64,000 nt of DNA from Faucicola sp902506215. Its GTDB lineage: Bacteria; Pseudomonadota; Gammaproteobacteria; Pseudomonadales; Moraxellaceae. The position numbers were made by a program, and so were the translations under genes. The notes under the pieces were generated by a model that did no database searches, was not told where the DNA came from, and worked only from the letters and a program-made list of their open reading frames with translations. Of this stretch, positions 26,278 to 35,255 are shown piece by piece; positions within the stretch are counted from its first letter, which is position 1, and each line of letters starts with the position of its first letter. Location of the stretch: assembly GCA_016888885.1 (NCBI GenBank), contig CP069435.1, positions 1-64,000 on the forward strand. Reading direction: 5' to 3'.

Positions 26278-27651
26278 TTAATTCATTAAAGCCACTACCG
26301 ATTGATTATGATTTTTGATAATATCAGTCAAGGATAATGTCATTAGATGCCCATCTTTTACTACCACTTTGCCATTAATAATGGATAAATCCACGTTGGA
26401 AGGTGTGCAGAATACTAGTGAGGCGACTGGGTCGTGAATCGCACCGCCTGCCATGGCTAAGGTATCAGTACGAAATGCGATTATATCCGCACTCATACCT
26501 GCTTGTATTATCCCGATATCGTCACGGTCTAGGACATCTGCACCGCCACGTGTTGCCATGCGAAGCACTTCTCGAGCAGTTAATGCATCAGGTGCATCAA
26601 TCACTCGACCCAATAGCATTGCTTGTCTAGCTTCTCCTAATAAATTACCACAGTCATTAGAAGCAGAGCCATCTACCCCTAATCCGACTGGTACATGTGC
26701 ATTGAGCATTTTTTTGATAGGGGCAATACCTGATGCCAGTCGCATATTGGAGCATGGACAGTGAGCAACGCCAGTCTTAGTACGAGAAAATAAATCAATA
26801 CCGTGATTGTCAAGTTTTACACAATGGGCGTGCCACACATCCTGTCCCACCCAACCTAATGATTCAGCATACTCAGCAGGTGTCATACCAAAGTTTGCAA
26901 TGCTGTACGCCACGTCATTATCACTTTCTGCTAAATGAGTATGCATACAAACATGATATTCTCTAGCAAGTAGAGCAGTTTGTTTCATCAATTCTTGACT
27001 AACGCTAAATGGTGAGCAAGGGGCTAATGCAACCCGAGTCATCGCATGGCGATTAGCATCGTGAAACTGTTCGATAAGTCGTACACTATCTTTGAGCACA
27101 GCGTCTTCAGTTTCAACCAAGTTATCAGGTGGCAAGCCTCCTTTGCTTTCACCAACTGTCATACTGCCACGACAGGCATGAAACCGCATACCAATAGCGT
27201 GCGATGCTTCGATACTGTCATCTAGACGTGAGCCATTGGGGTAAAGATACAGATGGTCGCTAGTTGTCGTGCAACCAGAAAGGATAAGCTCAGCCATCGC
27301 TGTTAATGTGGAATTGTAAATCATTCGTGGTTTTAAATTTCGCCAAATAGGGTAGAGGGTTTGCAACCAACCAAATAATTCGGCATTTTGTCCTTTTGGT
27401 ACGGCTCTCGTTAGACTTTGGAACATATGATGATGAGTATTAACCAAGCCAGGCAATACCACATGATGTGTTAAATCAATCTCTTCATCAACCTGTATAT
27501 AATTATCGTGAATATATTTAACAATCTCAGTGGTTGTTCCTAACGCAGTGATTACATTATCGGTAATTAAAATGGAGGCATTGGCAATTTCACGCCCTTC
27601 ATCATCCATAGTAGCTAACATTTCGATGTTTTTTAATAACTTATAACCCAT
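26278..27651 (-). CDS. 8-oxoguanine deaminase-like amidohydrolase
   Basis: The 457-residue enzyme belongs to the TrzA/AtzB/guanine-deaminase amidohydrolases: metal-binding GLVNTHHHMFQSLTRA, HTHLAES, a third His in WHAHCV and the Asp in GLGVDGSASND. The sequence between (LTAMAELILSGCTTTSDHLYLYP) is like that of 8-oxoguanine deaminases, which yield urate directly. The frame extends to 27714, but the ATG at 27651 is the better start. It is divergent from xdhA over a promoter region with two operator-like sites, so it belongs to the purine regulon. Guanine itself as substrate cannot be excluded. Confidence 0.82.
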   Translation of the reverse strand: MGYKLLKNIEMLATMDDEGREIANASILITDNVITALGTTTEIVKYIHDNYIQVDEEIDLTHHVVLPGLVNTHHHMFQSLTRAVPKGQNAELFGWLQTLYPIWRNLKPRMIYNSTLTAMAELILSGCTTTSDHLYLYPNGSRLDDSIEASHAIGMRFHACRGSMTVGESKGGLPPDNLVETEDAVLKDSVRLIEQFHDANRHAMTRVALAPCSPFSVSQELMKQTALLAREYHVCMHTHLAESDNDVAYSIANFGMTPAEYAESLGWVGQDVWHAHCVKLDNHGIDLFSRTKTGVAHCPCSNMRLASGIAPIKKMLNAHVPVGLGVDGSASNDCGNLLGEARQAMLLGRVIDAPDALTAREVLRMATRGGADVLDRDDIGIIQAGMSADIIAFRTDTLAMAGGAIHDPVASLVFCTPSNVDLSIINGKVVVKDGHLMTLSLTDIIKNHNQSVVALMN

Positions 27652-27730
27652 GATTATTCTTCTTTTATATTTTTCAATTGTGATAACACACCTTTCATAA
27701 CTCCTAAAAATCATTTTGCAACTTTTATAC

Positions 27731-27773
27731 CAGTATACAAAATATAATCATTAATTAAAAAATATGTATACAA
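27731..27773. promoter_or_regulatory. two degenerate TTGTATACAA operator sites
   Basis: CAGTATACAA (27731-27740) and ATGTATACAA (27764-27773) match the perfect palindrome found at 32978, 34266, 43500 and 43650. They lie between the divergent deaminase and xdhA genes and could serve both promoters. Confidence 0.6.
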
Positions 27774-27868
27774 AAATGTTTATAAAAAGTTAAATGGCAT
27801 ATAAAATGCATATTTAGTTCTATGGCTAATAAATAACTAATAAATGAACCAAAACTGTGAGTATTATC

Positions 27869-29374
27869 ATGTTTCCTGCTAATTCAGTTCAGCATAATCG
27901 CCCTGTTCGCTTTTATTTTCGTCAAGAGATATGTGAAATCATACCTAGTCATACCACTCAAACCGTTTTACAATTTGTGCGAGAAAGTTGTCGAGCCACA
28001 GGAACAAAGGAAGGCTGTGGTGAAGGTGATTGTGGAGCTTGTACGGTTGTTATTGGCAAGCTCGATGAACAAAATCAATTGCACTTAGAAGCGGTTAATG
28101 CTTGTATCCAATTTTTACCAACGCTAGATGGATGTGCTTTATTTACCATTGAAGATTTGCAAAATTTATCAGATGACCTTCACCCAATTCAACATGCGAT
28201 GATTACGGCTCATGGCTCTCAGTGTGGATTTTGCACACCAGGGATTATCATGTCGTTGTGGGCAATGTACGAAAATAGTGCAAGTTGCCCAAATGAGGAA
28301 CAAATACTAGATGCGTTATCGGGTAATTTATGCCGTTGTACGGGTTATCGACCGATAATTGATGCGGTTAAATTAGCGTATGAGTCGCCAAGAGTCACAT
28401 TTGATAAAGCAAAAATCATTGATGCTTTACAGTCTTTACAGGCTTTACCATCATTAGCATTGATGGTTAAAGACCAGCAATTTTTTATCCCCAAAACTCT
28501 TGAAGCATTGGCTGAATTATATAAGACCTATCCAAACGCTAGATTGCTCTCAGGTAGTACGGATATCGGGTTGTGGGTAACCAAACAACATCGACAGCTT
28601 GATAATTTAATTTTTATCAACCATATCCTAGCACTAAAAACTATTAATAACACAGCCGATTATGTGGAAATTGGGGCAGGAGTGAGCTTACAAGATGCGT
28701 TTACGGCATTGATAGCACAAAATAGCGGTTGGCAAGAATTGGCTCGTCGATTTGCATCTAAACAAATTAAAAATGCAGGTACATTAGGCGGTAATATTGC
28801 GAATGGCTCGCCGATTGGTGATAGTATGCCTGCTTTAATTGCTCAATCCGCAAAGCTTGTATTACGCTGTGGTGAACAGGTTCGCACATTAGCTTTGGAC
28901 GAATTCTATATTGCTTATCAAAAAAATGCGTTGCAACCGAGTGAGTTTATTACCGCCATTCAAGTGCCGAATCACCAAAATTTACCTGATGAATCAAGTT
29001 ATTTTGCTACTTATAAAGTTGCAAAACGCTTTGATGCCGATATTTCAGCGGTATGTGGGGCATATTTTGTGAAGTTAGATAAACAAAATAAAGTAAGTGA
29101 AATCCGAATTGTTTATGGCGGTATGGCAGAAATTCCTAAACGAGCCAAACATTTAGAAGCGGCATTACACAATCAAGAATGGCTGGAAGCGAATATTGAC
29201 AATGCTCTGTCTAAGATTGAGCAAGATTTCAGCCCATTGACCGACGGTAGAGCTAGTGCACATTATCGTTTATTGGTTGCCAAAAACTTATTGAAACGCT
29301 TTTATTTTGAGTCTCAAGTAATAGATGGGACTACAAACGAACCAAATCTCATTCGTTTAACTCAAATCGTATAA
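27869..29374 (+). CDS. xdhA: xanthine dehydrogenase small subunit (FeS/FAD)
   Basis: The ~500-residue subunit carries a plant-type [2Fe-2S] domain (GCGEGDCGACTVV), a second [2Fe-2S] domain (QCGFCTPG, LCRCTGYRPI), an FAD-binding domain (ARLLSGSTDIGLWV, GTLGGNIANGSPIGD) and a CO-dehydrogenase flavoprotein C-terminal domain. It passes electrons from the molybdenum subunit to NAD+. Either the GTG at 27857 or the ATG at 27869 may start it; neither has a clear ribosome site. xdhB follows 42 bp later. Confidence 0.93.
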   Translation: MFPANSVQHNRPVRFYFRQEICEIIPSHTTQTVLQFVRESCRATGTKEGCGEGDCGACTVVIGKLDEQNQLHLEAVNACIQFLPTLDGCALFTIEDLQNLSDDLHPIQHAMITAHGSQCGFCTPGIIMSLWAMYENSASCPNEEQILDALSGNLCRCTGYRPIIDAVKLAYESPRVTFDKAKIIDALQSLQALPSLALMVKDQQFFIPKTLEALAELYKTYPNARLLSGSTDIGLWVTKQHRQLDNLIFINHILALKTINNTADYVEIGAGVSLQDAFTALIAQNSGWQELARRFASKQIKNAGTLGGNIANGSPIGDSMPALIAQSAKLVLRCGEQVRTLALDEFYIAYQKNALQPSEFITAIQVPNHQNLPDESSYFATYKVAKRFDADISAVCGAYFVKLDKQNKVSEIRIVYGGMAEIPKRAKHLEAALHNQEWLEANIDNALSKIEQDFSPLTDGRASAHYRLLVAKNLLKRFYFESQVIDGTTNEPNLIRLTQIV

Positions 29375-29416
29375 CAAAATCAAAAAATACAAGAAGGCTA
29401 AGAGAGAATAACTGCA

Positions 29417-31840
29417 ATGAATAATATGACAGTCACCCAAAAAAATACCTATGTGGGCAAATCTATCACCCATGAAAGTGCCCATTTACATGTGTCTGGC
29501 AAAGCTAATTATGTGGATGATATTCCCGAAGTTGAGGGCACATTGTATGCAGGATTGGGCTTGGCAGAAATAGCTCATGGTAAGATTATCAACATGGATT
29601 TGTCAGCAGTCTGGCAGGCTGAAGGTGTTGTGAGCGTGCTGACAGGTACAGAATTATTACACAATAATTGTGGTCCAGTGGTCGCTGATGAGCCGATTAT
29701 TGCAACCGATACGGTTAGTTTTTTTGGACAGGTGATTTTTGTAGTGGTGGCAAAAACCTATCAACAGGCTCAGCAAGCAAGCCGATTGGCGAAAGTGACC
29801 TATGAAGCGTTAGAACCTATTTTGACTATTGAGCAGGCAATAGCACGACAATCTTGGATACTGCCACCTGTACAAATCACCGCAGGCGATGCCAATGCAA
29901 AACTTGCCGTTGCCCCTTATCGATTACAAGGGATAGCCCAAGTTGGCGGACAAGAGCATTTTTATCTTGAAGGGCAAATTTGCTATGCCTACCCAAAAGA
30001 AGAGGATATGCTTCAAGTGCTATGCTCAACCCAACATCCCACCGAAATGCAATTACTGATTAGCGAGGCTGTCGGCTATGGCATGCACCAAGTCAGTGTT
30101 GAAGTGCGACGCATGGGCGGAGGATTTGGGGGGAAAGAATCGCAATCAGCTCAATGGGCGTGTATTACAGCAATTTTGTCGGTTAAATTGAAACGTCCTG
30201 TGAAGCTACGACTTGACCGTGATACTGACATGATAGTCACAGGTAAACGCCATGGCTTTGCTTATCAGTGGGACGTGGGTTTTGATGAGCAAGGGATGAT
30301 TCTAGGCTTATATATTCAGTTAGCCTCTAATTGTGGCTCATCAACAGATTTATCAGGACCAGTAAATGATAGGGCGATTTGCCACGTTGACAATGGCTAT
30401 TATCTCGATGCGGTCACCATTGACAGTCTACGCTGTAAAACCAATACCGTCTCTAATACGGCCTTTCGAGGCTTTGGTGGTCCACAAGGCATGTTCCCGA
30501 TAGAGTACATCATGGATGATATTGGATATGCGTTAGATATTGACCCCCTCATTATACGTCAACGTAATTTCTATACCGCTATGTCTGAGCAAGCGGGTAT
30601 TGATTTTTCTGCAGAAAATATCGACGAAATTGCCCCACGCTCCAAAACCCCTTACGGCACTTATGTCAAAGATAATATTTTACCTGACTTGGTGAGTAAA
30701 CTTGCTGAGCATTGCGATTATTTCACTAGACGAGAAACTATCAAGAGCTTTAACGAGCAAAGCCCGATTATCAAAAAGGGCTTGGCATTAACGCCTGTAA
30801 AATTTGGTATTTCGTTTAATGCGACTCTGTTTAATCAAGCAGGAGCATTGGTTCATATTTATACCGATGGCACAATTTTGGTGAATCATGGTGGCACCGA
30901 GATGGGGCAGGGACTATATAGCAAAATCCGCCAAATTGTCGCCGATGAATTTAGCCTTGATTTATCAAAAATTAGATTGTCAGCGACTGACACTGCCAAA
31001 GTGCCTAATACCTCAGCTACTGCTGCGTCTAGTGGTACAGATTTAAATGGTAAAGCAGCCCAAGCCGCCTGTATTAATATTCGCAATCGCTTACAAACAT
31101 TTGCCGCCGAATTAGCGAATACTAAGCCTAGTCAAGTGCAGTTTAAAGATGGATATATTTATGCAAGTGGACAATCTTGGCAATTTGCTGAATTTATCAA
31201 ACTCGCTTATCAAGCTCGGATACAACTGTGGGATAGTGGTTTTTATAAAACGCCTGATATCCATTGGAATCCCGTGTTACGTTATGGCAGACCATTTTTT
31301 TATTTTGCCTATGGAGCGGCAGCGAGCGAAGTAGCCATAGATACTTTAACAGGAGAAAGTAAAGTGTTACGAGTCGATATTTTGCATGATGTCGGTAACT
31401 CGATTAATCCTGCGATTGATATTGGACAAATTGAAGGAGGATTTATTCAAGGCATGGGGTGGTTAACGTCTGAAGAACTGTACTGGGTGCCAGAAGGACG
31501 CAAACAAGGACATTTATTTACCCATGCACCATCCACTTATAAAATCCCAACTGCTACCGATATGCCGAAAATTTTTAATGTAAATTTGTACGATAACCAA
31601 AACCTTGAAAATACTATCCATCGTTCAAAAGCAGTGGGCGAACCCCCTTTTATGTTGGCATTATCGGTATTTTCTGCACTACGTGACGCGGTATCTGCAA
31701 GTATAACTACCCCAATCTTGCAAAATGGTATTAAAGTTAAGCCTTTTTTATCTGCACCTGCGACGCCTGAAGCGATTTTGCAAGCCATTGTCAATGCCAA
31801 ACAGCTTGTGAATAGTCAAACGCATTTATCAAATCAATAA
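29417..31840 (+). CDS. xdhB: xanthine dehydrogenase molybdenum-binding subunit
   Basis: The 807-residue catalytic subunit has the molybdopterin contacts MGGGFGGKESQ and AFRGFGGPQG and the active-site glutamate in AVGEPPFMLAL. It oxidises hypoxanthine to xanthine and xanthine to urate, together with XdhA, after cofactor insertion by XdhC. Length and domain order are normal for the bacterial XdhB type (~780-810 residues). It lies in the xdhABC operon. Confidence 0.94.
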   Translation: MNNMTVTQKNTYVGKSITHESAHLHVSGKANYVDDIPEVEGTLYAGLGLAEIAHGKIINMDLSAVWQAEGVVSVLTGTELLHNNCGPVVADEPIIATDTVSFFGQVIFVVVAKTYQQAQQASRLAKVTYEALEPILTIEQAIARQSWILPPVQITAGDANAKLAVAPYRLQGIAQVGGQEHFYLEGQICYAYPKEEDMLQVLCSTQHPTEMQLLISEAVGYGMHQVSVEVRRMGGGFGGKESQSAQWACITAILSVKLKRPVKLRLDRDTDMIVTGKRHGFAYQWDVGFDEQGMILGLYIQLASNCGSSTDLSGPVNDRAICHVDNGYYLDAVTIDSLRCKTNTVSNTAFRGFGGPQGMFPIEYIMDDIGYALDIDPLIIRQRNFYTAMSEQAGIDFSAENIDEIAPRSKTPYGTYVKDNILPDLVSKLAEHCDYFTRRETIKSFNEQSPIIKKGLALTPVKFGISFNATLFNQAGALVHIYTDGTILVNHGGTEMGQGLYSKIRQIVADEFSLDLSKIRLSATDTAKVPNTSATAASSGTDLNGKAAQAACINIRNRLQTFAAELANTKPSQVQFKDGYIYASGQSWQFAEFIKLAYQARIQLWDSGFYKTPDIHWNPVLRYGRPFFYFAYGAAASEVAIDTLTGESKVLRVDILHDVGNSINPAIDIGQIEGGFIQGMGWLTSEELYWVPEGRKQGHLFTHAPSTYKIPTATDMPKIFNVNLYDNQNLENTIHRSKAVGEPPFMLALSVFSALRDAVSASITTPILQNGIKVKPFLSAPATPEAILQAIVNAKQLVNSQTHLSNQ

Positions 31841-31862
31841 TATAAAGTTTGTATAAATCAAT

Positions 31863-32888
31863 ATGATAAATGGATGGATAGACAAGCTTGCATTATGGCT
31901 CACACAGAATAGTGACTGTGTATTAGTCACTGTGATGTCAGTGATTGGCTCAGCACCTAGAGAAGTGGGTGCGAGTATGGTGGTACGCCTTACAAATGAC
32001 CCTCAACAAACAATTGAGAGCGTTGGTAGCATTGGTGGAGGGCATTTAGAGTGGCAATCGCTTAATATCGCTCAGTCGATGTTGAGTAACCAAAGCGAAC
32101 CATCACTAATTATCGAACGATTTAATCTTGGTGCAAGATTAGGACAATGTTGTGGTGGTCGAGTTCTCGTATTATTTGAAAGAATTAGCCATTTAGATGT
32201 CGACTTTTTCAACAATTTGCTTCATCAAACCCAGCACGGGCAAACGCTGTATCGTTATTTATCCTCAAGTGATAAGCATTCAACATGGCAAATCAAAAAA
32301 GCAATAGAGATCGAACAGTCTAAAACAAGTTATGAGATTATGCATCAAGATGGCTCTTTTTTAAATAATAAAGAAAATACTTGGAAATTCTCTCAAATTA
32401 TTGAATCTACTCGCTTTCATGTATATTTATTTGGAGCAGGGCACATTGCTCAAGCATTAGTGAAACTGTTACTTCCACTTGCTGTGAAAGTACATTGGAT
32501 AGAAACACGAGATTATCAAAATAGGATTGAGAATATTGATTTATCCCATGCTTACTTAGATTATCAAGAAACCGATATTCCTGAGCAACTCATTGAAACC
32601 GCTTTACCAAATAGTTTCTTTATTGTGATGACTCATGACCACGGCTTAGATTTTCAGCTTTGCCAATCTATTCTCAAACGCCAAGTAAAACAACAAGATA
32701 TTCGCTACTTTGGCATGATAGGCTCAACCACCAAGCGAGCTAATTTTGAACGGCGTCTACTTGCTAGAGGTGTTTCACCAGAGACTTTAACCTCCTTAAT
32801 CTGTCCGATGGGAATTACGGGTATTCACAGTAAAGAGCCTAATCTCATTGCGATTGCTATTACCGCCCAGTTGTTGCAATACCCTTAA
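31863..32888 (+). CDS. xdhC: XdhC molybdenum cofactor insertion chaperone
   Basis: The 341-residue protein has the XdhC N-terminal block (VLVTVMSVIGSAPREVGASM, GSIGGGHLEWQ, GQCCGGRV) and the C-terminal Rossmann-like XdhC_C domain (VYLFGAGHIAQALVKLL, YFGMIGSTTKR). It binds and sulfurates the molybdenum cofactor for XdhB. It begins 22 bp after xdhB. A half-site like TTGTATAAAT at 31849 lies in that gap but is too weak to call an operator. Confidence 0.93.
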   Translation: MINGWIDKLALWLTQNSDCVLVTVMSVIGSAPREVGASMVVRLTNDPQQTIESVGSIGGGHLEWQSLNIAQSMLSNQSEPSLIIERFNLGARLGQCCGGRVLVLFERISHLDVDFFNNLLHQTQHGQTLYRYLSSSDKHSTWQIKKAIEIEQSKTSYEIMHQDGSFLNNKENTWKFSQIIESTRFHVYLFGAGHIAQALVKLLLPLAVKVHWIETRDYQNRIENIDLSHAYLDYQETDIPEQLIETALPNSFFIVMTHDHGLDFQLCQSILKRQVKQQDIRYFGMIGSTTKRANFERRLLARGVSPETLTSLICPMGITGIHSKEPNLIAIAITAQLLQYP

Positions 32889-32977
32889 TTAGTTATACCT
32901 AGTCATTAATATCTCCTTGCTTTAAATCTGCATTGGCACATAAATTGCTTTTCCATAAATACAATTGTTTTTTTATA

Positions 32978-32987
32978 TTGTATACAA
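32978..32987. promoter_or_regulatory. TTGTATACAA operator upstream of urate hydroxylase
   Basis: A perfect 10-bp palindrome lies 24 bp before the ATG of the urate hydroxylase gene, with GGAG between. The same word occurs at 34266, 43500 and 43650. It is likely bound by the GntR protein encoded at 42017-42709. Confidence 0.7.
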
Positions 32988-33010
32988 ATTATGTTAAATA
33001 AGGAGCATTT

Positions 33011-34180
33011 ATGAAAATTATTATTATTGGTGCAGGTATTGGTGGCTTGAGTGCGGGGATTGGACTCAAAAAACAAGGACACCAGGTTACTGTTTATGAG
33101 CGTGTGGAAAAGATTTTGCCAGTTGGAGCGGCTATTTCGGTTTGGTCAAACGGTGTTAAATGCTTAAACTATCTGGGATTAAACGAGGAAGTCAAAGCCT
33201 TGGGTGGTGACATGGCGAACCTAGCCTATATTGATGGTTTCAGCAATTCGGTGATGACCCAATTTAGTCTACAGCCCTTGGTCGAAGAAGCAGGTCAAAA
33301 GCCTTACCCCGTGTCTCGGGCTGAATTGCAAGCAATGCTAATGGAAGCTTTTGGAAAAGAGGATGTCAAACTAGGCATCGGCTTAGTCAATATTGAGCAG
33401 AATTTATCCGAAAAAGATAGCAAAGTGACAGCGTATTTCTCCGATGGTTCGTCTGATACTGCTGATTTGTTAATTGGAGCGGACGGTACACACTCATTTA
33501 CTCGTGAGTATATTCTTGGCAAAAAACTCGAGAGACGTTACGCAGGGTATGTCAATTGGAATGGTCTAGTGGAAATTGATGAATCCATCGCACCTGCTGA
33601 TCAATGGACGACATTTGTAGGTGAAGGAAAACGGGTGTCACTCATGCCAATAGCAGGTGGACGGTTCTATTTCTTCTTCGACGTACCATTACCTGTTGGC
33701 CTACCCAATGAAAGAGATAATTATAAAACGTTATTAAAACAATACTTTACAGGGTGGTGTGAGCCAGTACAAAAACTTATCGACAAAATTGACCCTGCCA
33801 AAACTAACCGTGTCGAAATCCATGATATTGAGCCATTTGATACTTGGGTAAAAGGTCGGGTCGTCTTATTAGGGGATTCTGCTCACGGTACAACCCCCGA
33901 TATTGGGCAAGGTGGCTGTCAAGCCTTAGAAGATTCGATTTATTTAACTCGTTCCTTGGCGATTAATACCAACAGTATTGACGATGCGTTGAAACGTTAT
34001 GTCGAAGTGCGAGCACCACGAGCCAATCATTTAGTAATGGTCGCTCGCAAACGTTGCGGCGTGACCCATGGGGAAGATCCAGCCGCAACTCAAGCATGGT
34101 ACGACGAACTTCGCCAAGAAGATGGCAAGCGAATATTACAAGGTATTCTCAATAATATTCAAGGCAATCCTTTAGATTAA
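33011..34180 (+). CDS. hpxO: FAD-dependent urate hydroxylase
   Basis: The 389-residue flavoprotein monooxygenase has the N-terminal FAD motif IIIGAGIGGLSAGIGLKKQG, the DG motif (LIGADGTHSFTRE) and the GD motif (VVLLGDSAHGTTPDIGQGGC). It is close in layout to HpxO of Klebsiella, which converts urate to 5-hydroxyisourate with NADH and O2. The position before uraD and uraH supports this. AGGAG lies 8 bp before the ATG. Confidence 0.92.
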   Translation: MKIIIIGAGIGGLSAGIGLKKQGHQVTVYERVEKILPVGAAISVWSNGVKCLNYLGLNEEVKALGGDMANLAYIDGFSNSVMTQFSLQPLVEEAGQKPYPVSRAELQAMLMEAFGKEDVKLGIGLVNIEQNLSEKDSKVTAYFSDGSSDTADLLIGADGTHSFTREYILGKKLERRYAGYVNWNGLVEIDESIAPADQWTTFVGEGKRVSLMPIAGGRFYFFFDVPLPVGLPNERDNYKTLLKQYFTGWCEPVQKLIDKIDPAKTNRVEIHDIEPFDTWVKGRVVLLGDSAHGTTPDIGQGGCQALEDSIYLTRSLAINTNSIDDALKRYVEVRAPRANHLVMVARKRCGVTHGEDPAATQAWYDELRQEDGKRILQGILNNIQGNPLD

Positions 34181-34203
34181 AATTAAGAAATTCACTTCAA
34201 AAA

Positions 34204-34229
34204 AAACCCTGTTTTAACAGGGTTTTTTT
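34204..34229 (+). terminator. terminator after hpxO
   Basis: AAACCCTGTT (34204-34213) and AACAGGGTTT (34216-34225) form a 10-bp stem followed by a T run. It makes hpxO a single-gene transcript. Confidence 0.9.
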
Positions 34230-34265
34230 ATGGGCAATGATTAAACAAAAAGAAAATTATAGATA

Positions 34266-34275
34266 TTGTATACAA
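34266..34275. promoter_or_regulatory. TTGTATACAA operator upstream of uraD
   Basis: A perfect copy lies within an extended palindrome (ATTGTATACAAT), 94 bp before the uraD start and just after the hpxO terminator. It probably controls the uraD-uraH-permease-porin operon. Confidence 0.7.
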
Positions 34276-34369
34276 TAAAATAATTATTTTATGAAAAATT
34301 GTAAAAATCGGCATACTAATTGCTATCCCTTAAAGTAGTAACTAAAGCAGATACTTAGGAAAATCAGAC

Positions 34370-34873
34370 ATGAATATAGCTGAATTTAATCAACTGCCAA
34401 TGCAACAAGCAACAGAAATCTTAAGAAATTGTGTACAAATACCATCTTGGGGCGAGAATATTGTTGTACATCGTCCATTTATTAATAGCGAGAATCTATA
34501 TAACTACGCTAAACAGCAAACAGACACTTGGACATGGCAACAAATTAGCGAGGCGTTGGGCAATCATCCTCGAATTGGTGAGAAAAAAGCCATCCAATCC
34601 TTGAATGAAAGAGAACAACAATTCTCTAAAAACGAGCAAAGCAACGTTAACCTCACCAATGCAGTGCAGGATGCTCTATATAAAGGGAATGTAGATTATG
34701 AAAATAAATTTGGCTTTATTTTTTTGATTCGGGCATTAGGTCGAAGCACTGAAGAGATACTGGCTGAATTAAACCGCCGTCTTAACAATACGCCAGAGCA
34801 AGAACAACTTGAAGTTAAAGACCAACTTTCACAAATTGCACTTTTACGATTAAAACAGGAGGTCACTGCATGA
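34370..34873 (+). CDS. uraD: OHCU decarboxylase
   Basis: The 167-residue protein has the family motifs PSWGENIVVHRPF and the catalytic-His block LGNHPRIGEKKA, and ends normally. It decarboxylates 2-oxo-4-hydroxy-4-carboxy-5-ureidoimidazoline to (S)-allantoin. It overlaps uraH by 4 bp (ATGA), so the two steps after urate hydroxylase are translated together. Confidence 0.94.
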   Translation: MNIAEFNQLPMQQATEILRNCVQIPSWGENIVVHRPFINSENLYNYAKQQTDTWTWQQISEALGNHPRIGEKKAIQSLNEREQQFSKNEQSNVNLTNAVQDALYKGNVDYENKFGFIFLIRALGRSTEEILAELNRRLNNTPEQEQLEVKDQLSQIALLRLKQEVTA

Positions 34874-35217
34874 CTACATTAAGCACCCACATTTTAGACA
34901 CCACGCTTGGACTACCTGCAAGTAATGTTCAAGTGAGTTTATACCAACTACAAAACGAAATGCCACAGCTACTCAGCCAAGGAATTACCGATGAATCAGG
35001 CAGAATCAAGCAGTTTGAATTACCCAGTGATAATCGAGCGTTAGCAATAGGTGAGTATCAATTAGTATTTGCGACAGCTGAGTATTTTGCCAAGAATAAA
35101 AGAGCGTGCTTTTATCCGAAAGTGACAATCGACTTTGTTCTTGATGGCACACAAGCTCATTGTCATGTGCCATTGCTGATTAGCTCTTATGGTTTTTCGA
35201 CTTATCGTGGCAGTTAG
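34870..35217 (+). CDS. uraH: 5-hydroxyisourate hydrolase
   Basis: The 115-residue transthyretin-like protein begins with THILDTTLGLPASNV and ends with the diagnostic YRGS tetrapeptide. It hydrolyses 5-hydroxyisourate to OHCU. GGAGG lies just before the overlapping start. Confidence 0.95.
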   Translation: MTTLSTHILDTTLGLPASNVQVSLYQLQNEMPQLLSQGITDESGRIKQFELPSDNRALAIGEYQLVFATAEYFAKNKRACFYPKVTIDFVLDGTQAHCHVPLLISSYGFSTYRGS

Positions 35218-35255
35218 ACAAAATCTTTAAAAAAAATGAGAAATAAAAGGGGATT

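Noticed and set aside
32989..32999. TTATGTTAAAT, an XerD-like half of a plasmid dif site
   Set aside because: No XerC-like half lies at the required 6-bp spacing and the word overlaps the operator and promoter region of hpxO.
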